7,398 bases of DNA, taken from NCBI GenBank assembly GCA_020354595.1, contig CP070650.1, forward strand, positions 562,102-569,499, in the 5' to 3' direction. Below, piece by piece: positions 6,085-7,398 of the stretch. Below the pieces are notes generated by a model, which worked only from the letters and a program-made list of their open reading frames with translations, was not told the DNA's origin and did not search any database. Numbering within the stretch: the first letter of the stretch is position 1; each line of letters opens with the position of its first letter. The DNA is from Myxococcales bacterium. Lineage in GTDB: Bacteria > Myxococcota_A > Polyangia > Polyangiales > Houyiibacteriaceae. The translations under genes and the position numbers were made by a program.

Positions 6085-6794
6085 TCCTTGCGCACGCCAA
6101 TGAAGTGGAAGGTCAGAGCGAAGGTGCCCGCCAGCTGCTGACCGCTGATCCATTGGTCGATCCGCGCGCCAGTCGTAGGGTCGTCGCCCCGCATCGACAG
6201 GCCGATGTACGACCAGTCGAAGGTCGCCGCGAACGACATCCAACGCACGATCGGAATACGAAGACCAACGCCGAACGTCGTGTCGAGGCCGCCGTTGTTC
6301 ATGTTGAGTAGGCCCCAGGGGTTGGTTCCGGACATCTTGGCATAGCCGATGTCGACGCGGAACATGATGTGTACGTAGGGAATGCGAATCGTCGGTTGAA
6401 ACTCCAGACCCGTCTTGAACAGCTTGTACGCGTTGTAGTTCGCCTGATGGTAGTACCAGCCCAAGAAGAAGCCGCCGCCGAAGCCGGTTCCGAGCGCGAA
6501 GCCAAACAGAGGCCCTCGCTCCTTCGGTGCTCCGCCGGTACTCGCTCCGATGCTCAGGGAGCCGAACTGATCGGGATCGTACGACGAAGGACCCGCCACG
6601 CCCTCAATCCACAGCCAGCCTTTGACTTTCTTGTAGTAGGGGCTCCTCTTCTCCTCCGGTGGAGCCTCCTCGGCTTGCGCCGGGGGAGTGTCCGTGGCGG
6701 GCGCCACGTCCTCCCCAGCCGCAGCCTCCTCTTGAGCGGATGCTGTCGCGCCGAAGAACAACAACATGCTTACAAGGACAACGAAGTACTTCAT
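6081..6794 (-). CDS. Secreted, probable outer-membrane beta-barrel protein, function unknown
   Basis: A 237-residue protein beginning with a clear signal peptide (MKYFVVLVSMLLFFGATASA, probable cleavage after residue 20, A-S-A|QE). Next comes an acidic, Ala/Pro/Glu-rich linker (about 21-50). The rest alternates short hydrophobic or aromatic strands with Gly/Asn/Asp turns (for example GPLFGFALGTGFGGGFFLGWYYH, then IPYVHIMFRVDIGYAKM, then MSFAATFDWSYIGLSM) and ends in a strand, TFALTFHFIGV. This pattern suggests an outer-membrane barrel; no named family is recognised. The ATG at 6794 is preceded by GGGGAGAG about 5 nt upstream, encoded within the last codons of yacG, and overlaps the yacG stop as TAATG. 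It converges on hemE, and the two stop codons overlap within one CTAG. Confidence 0.85.
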   Translation of the reverse strand: MKYFVVLVSMLLFFGATASAQEEAAAGEDVAPATDTPPAQAEEAPPEEKRSPYYKKVKGWLWIEGVAGPSSYDPDQFGSLSIGASTGGAPKERGPLFGFALGTGFGGGFFLGWYYHQANYNAYKLFKTGLEFQPTIRIPYVHIMFRVDIGYAKMSGTNPWGLLNMNNGGLDTTFGVGLRIPIVRWMSFAATFDWSYIGLSMRGDDPTTGARIDQWISGQQLAGTFALTFHFIGVRKD

Positions 6795-6958
6795 TAGTTC
6801 TCTCCCCAGCTAGGCTCCACCGGCGCCTCTTGGATGCGGTAACTCCCCTCGAACCAGTTTCCGGCGTCGACCAGCTTGCACCGAGCCGAACAAAACGGGA
6901 AGCTCTAGCTTCGCTTGCTGAGCTCTTTCTTGCAGATCGGACAACGCGCGACCTTCAT
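6794..6958 (-). pseudogene. yacG: yacG-like DNA gyrase inhibitor gene with an in-frame TAG
   Basis: YacG is a small cytoplasmic zinc-finger protein that binds GyrB and inhibits DNA gyrase. This frame reads MKVARCPICKKELSKRS, then TAG (6907-6905), then SFPFCSARCKLVDAGNWFEG and a tail ending WGEN and TAA (6796-6794), 54 codon positions before the stop. All four zinc cysteines are present (positions 6, 9, 23 and 27, pattern CPIC...FCSARC), as is the typical KLVDAGNWFEGSYRI segment. The frame does not shift: the single TAG replaces one residue between the two Cys pairs, so neither half alone could make the zinc site. No in-frame start lies between the TAG and the second Cys pair. TAG ends several neighbouring genes, so codon reassignment is unlikely. 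It may be a nonsense mutation, a sequencing or assembly error, or rare read-through. An ATG at 6970 could extend the start by four residues. It is coupled to the downstream secreted-protein gene by TAATG. Confidence 0.8.
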
Positions 6959-6976
6959 TGCGGCGACCATAGCACA

Positions 6977-7398
6977 GTGGAACGCAAACCTCGCCACATC
7001 TACCTGGACCCGCTGGACGCGATTTGGCTGACCGTTGCCGGCCGGATCGGTTTTCGAGTGCAGCGCTCTTCGGAGGTCTACGCGTCGTCCGATGGCCAAG
7101 GCACGATGACGATTGGCGACCCAAGCACACTCGACCCCGATGATTGCCTCGCACAGATGATCCTCCACGAGCTCTGTCACTCCCTCATCGAAGGGGCGCA
7201 AAGTTTGCGCCTACCCGACTTCGGTTTGGACAACGAAAGCGTGAGAGACGTCGCATGGGAGCACGCCTGTTTGCGCCTCCAGGCATGGCTCACCGACAAG
7301 CACGGCCTCAGAGGAGTGCTTGCCCCGACGACGGACTTTCGGAGCTACTACGACGAGCTCCCGGAGGACCCATTTGCCGGAGAAGATCCGGCCATCGA
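6977..7398 (+). CDS. Uncharacterised protein with HExxH metallopeptidase motif, 3'-truncated by window edge
   Basis: The frame is open from GTG at 6977 to the window end (140 codons so far), reading RKPRHIYLDPLDAIWLTVAG, then YASSDGQGTMTIGDPSTLDP, then DDCLAQMILHELCHSLIEG. The HELCH at residues 64-68 is a zinc-metallopeptidase-type HExxH on a predicted helix. A Glu in VAWEHACLRLQAW (E95) is a possible third ligand, which is inference. No signal peptide is seen, so it would be cytoplasmic. The start is not firm: there is no ribosome site, and the frame is open further upstream into yacG. GTG 6977 is the one that avoids overlapping yacG, and the following residues look like protein. GTG 7058 would remove a protein-like N-terminus. 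It is divergent from yacG with only 6-18 bp between starts. I do not recognise a named family. Confidence 0.72.
   Translation, partial: MERKPRHIYLDPLDAIWLTVAGRIGFRVQRSSEVYASSDGQGTMTIGDPSTLDPDDCLAQMILHELCHSLIEGAQSLRLPDFGLDNESVRDVAWEHACLRLQAWLTDKHGLRGVLAPTTDFRSYYDELPEDPFAGEDPAI

Noticed and set aside
6905..6907. Reassigned amber codon (pyrrolysine or another recoding) in yacG
   Set aside because: TAG terminates many neighbouring genes, and YacG has no known need for an unusual residue at that position. A nonsense mutation or error is simpler.
6810..7154. 114-codon open frame on the - strand across yacG and the HExxH gene
   Set aside because: It is in the wrong frame for the yacG cysteine motifs and antisense to the HExxH coding region; composition is Arg/Gly-rich noise.
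1..7398. CRISPR array, defence system or insertion sequence
   Set aside because: No regularly spaced repeats, Cas-like or nuclease proteins, or IS ends were seen. The integrase edge is the only mobile-element protein.

Overview
This is a GC-rich bacterial chromosomal segment dominated by ordinary core-metabolism genes, with the edge of what looks like an integrated element at its left end. The gene set suggests a Gram-negative bacterium: a protein with a signal peptide and outer-membrane-like beta-strands, a bacterial SCP2 sterol-carrier-type protein, AccD/FolC/HemE, and a CheR-like methyltransferase. The style (GC-rich third positions, GTG starts, Pro/Ala/Glu-rich linker after a signal peptide, SCP2 protein) fits a myxobacterium or another former deltaproteobacterial lineage. 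That placement is inference, not proof.

Left end (1-660): the catalytic half of a tyrosine recombinase runs in from outside the window on the + strand. It ends inside a tRNA-Leu gene on the - strand, so its last residues are antisense to the tRNA. This is the usual layout of an integrative element sitting in the 3' end of a tRNA gene, with the element to the left. The tRNA is intact, reads as anticodon AAG and has a good promoter.

Second block (781-2022, - strand): a two-gene unit, an SCP2-domain protein followed by an orphan CheR-type methyltransferase. Third block (2017-4979, + strand): a tight operon of pgeF (purine nucleoside/peptidoglycan editing factor), accD (acetyl-CoA carboxylase beta) and folC (folylpolyglutamate synthase), with spacings of 3 nt and a 4-nt GTGA overlap. 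The two blocks are divergent and their annotated starts touch. A 73-bp gap after folC holds a pair of inverted palindromes forming a 17-bp hairpin followed by a T-run (REP-like and terminator-like). hemE (uroporphyrinogen decarboxylase) follows.

Right end (6081-7398): convergent with hemE, and overlapping its stop, is a - strand gene for a secreted, probably beta-barrel protein. Directly upstream of it, joined by a TAATG overlap, is yacG, the small zinc-finger DNA gyrase inhibitor. Its reading frame is fully recognisable but is interrupted by one in-frame TAG between its two cysteine pairs. Divergent from yacG and running off the window is a + strand gene with a GTG start, encoding an uncharacterised protein with an HExxH metallopeptidase motif.

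I see no clearly new multi-gene system. The points most worth checking are the amber-interrupted yacG, the A34 tRNA-Leu at the integration site, the integrase tail encoded in the tRNA, the inverted repeat pair, and the HExxH protein.
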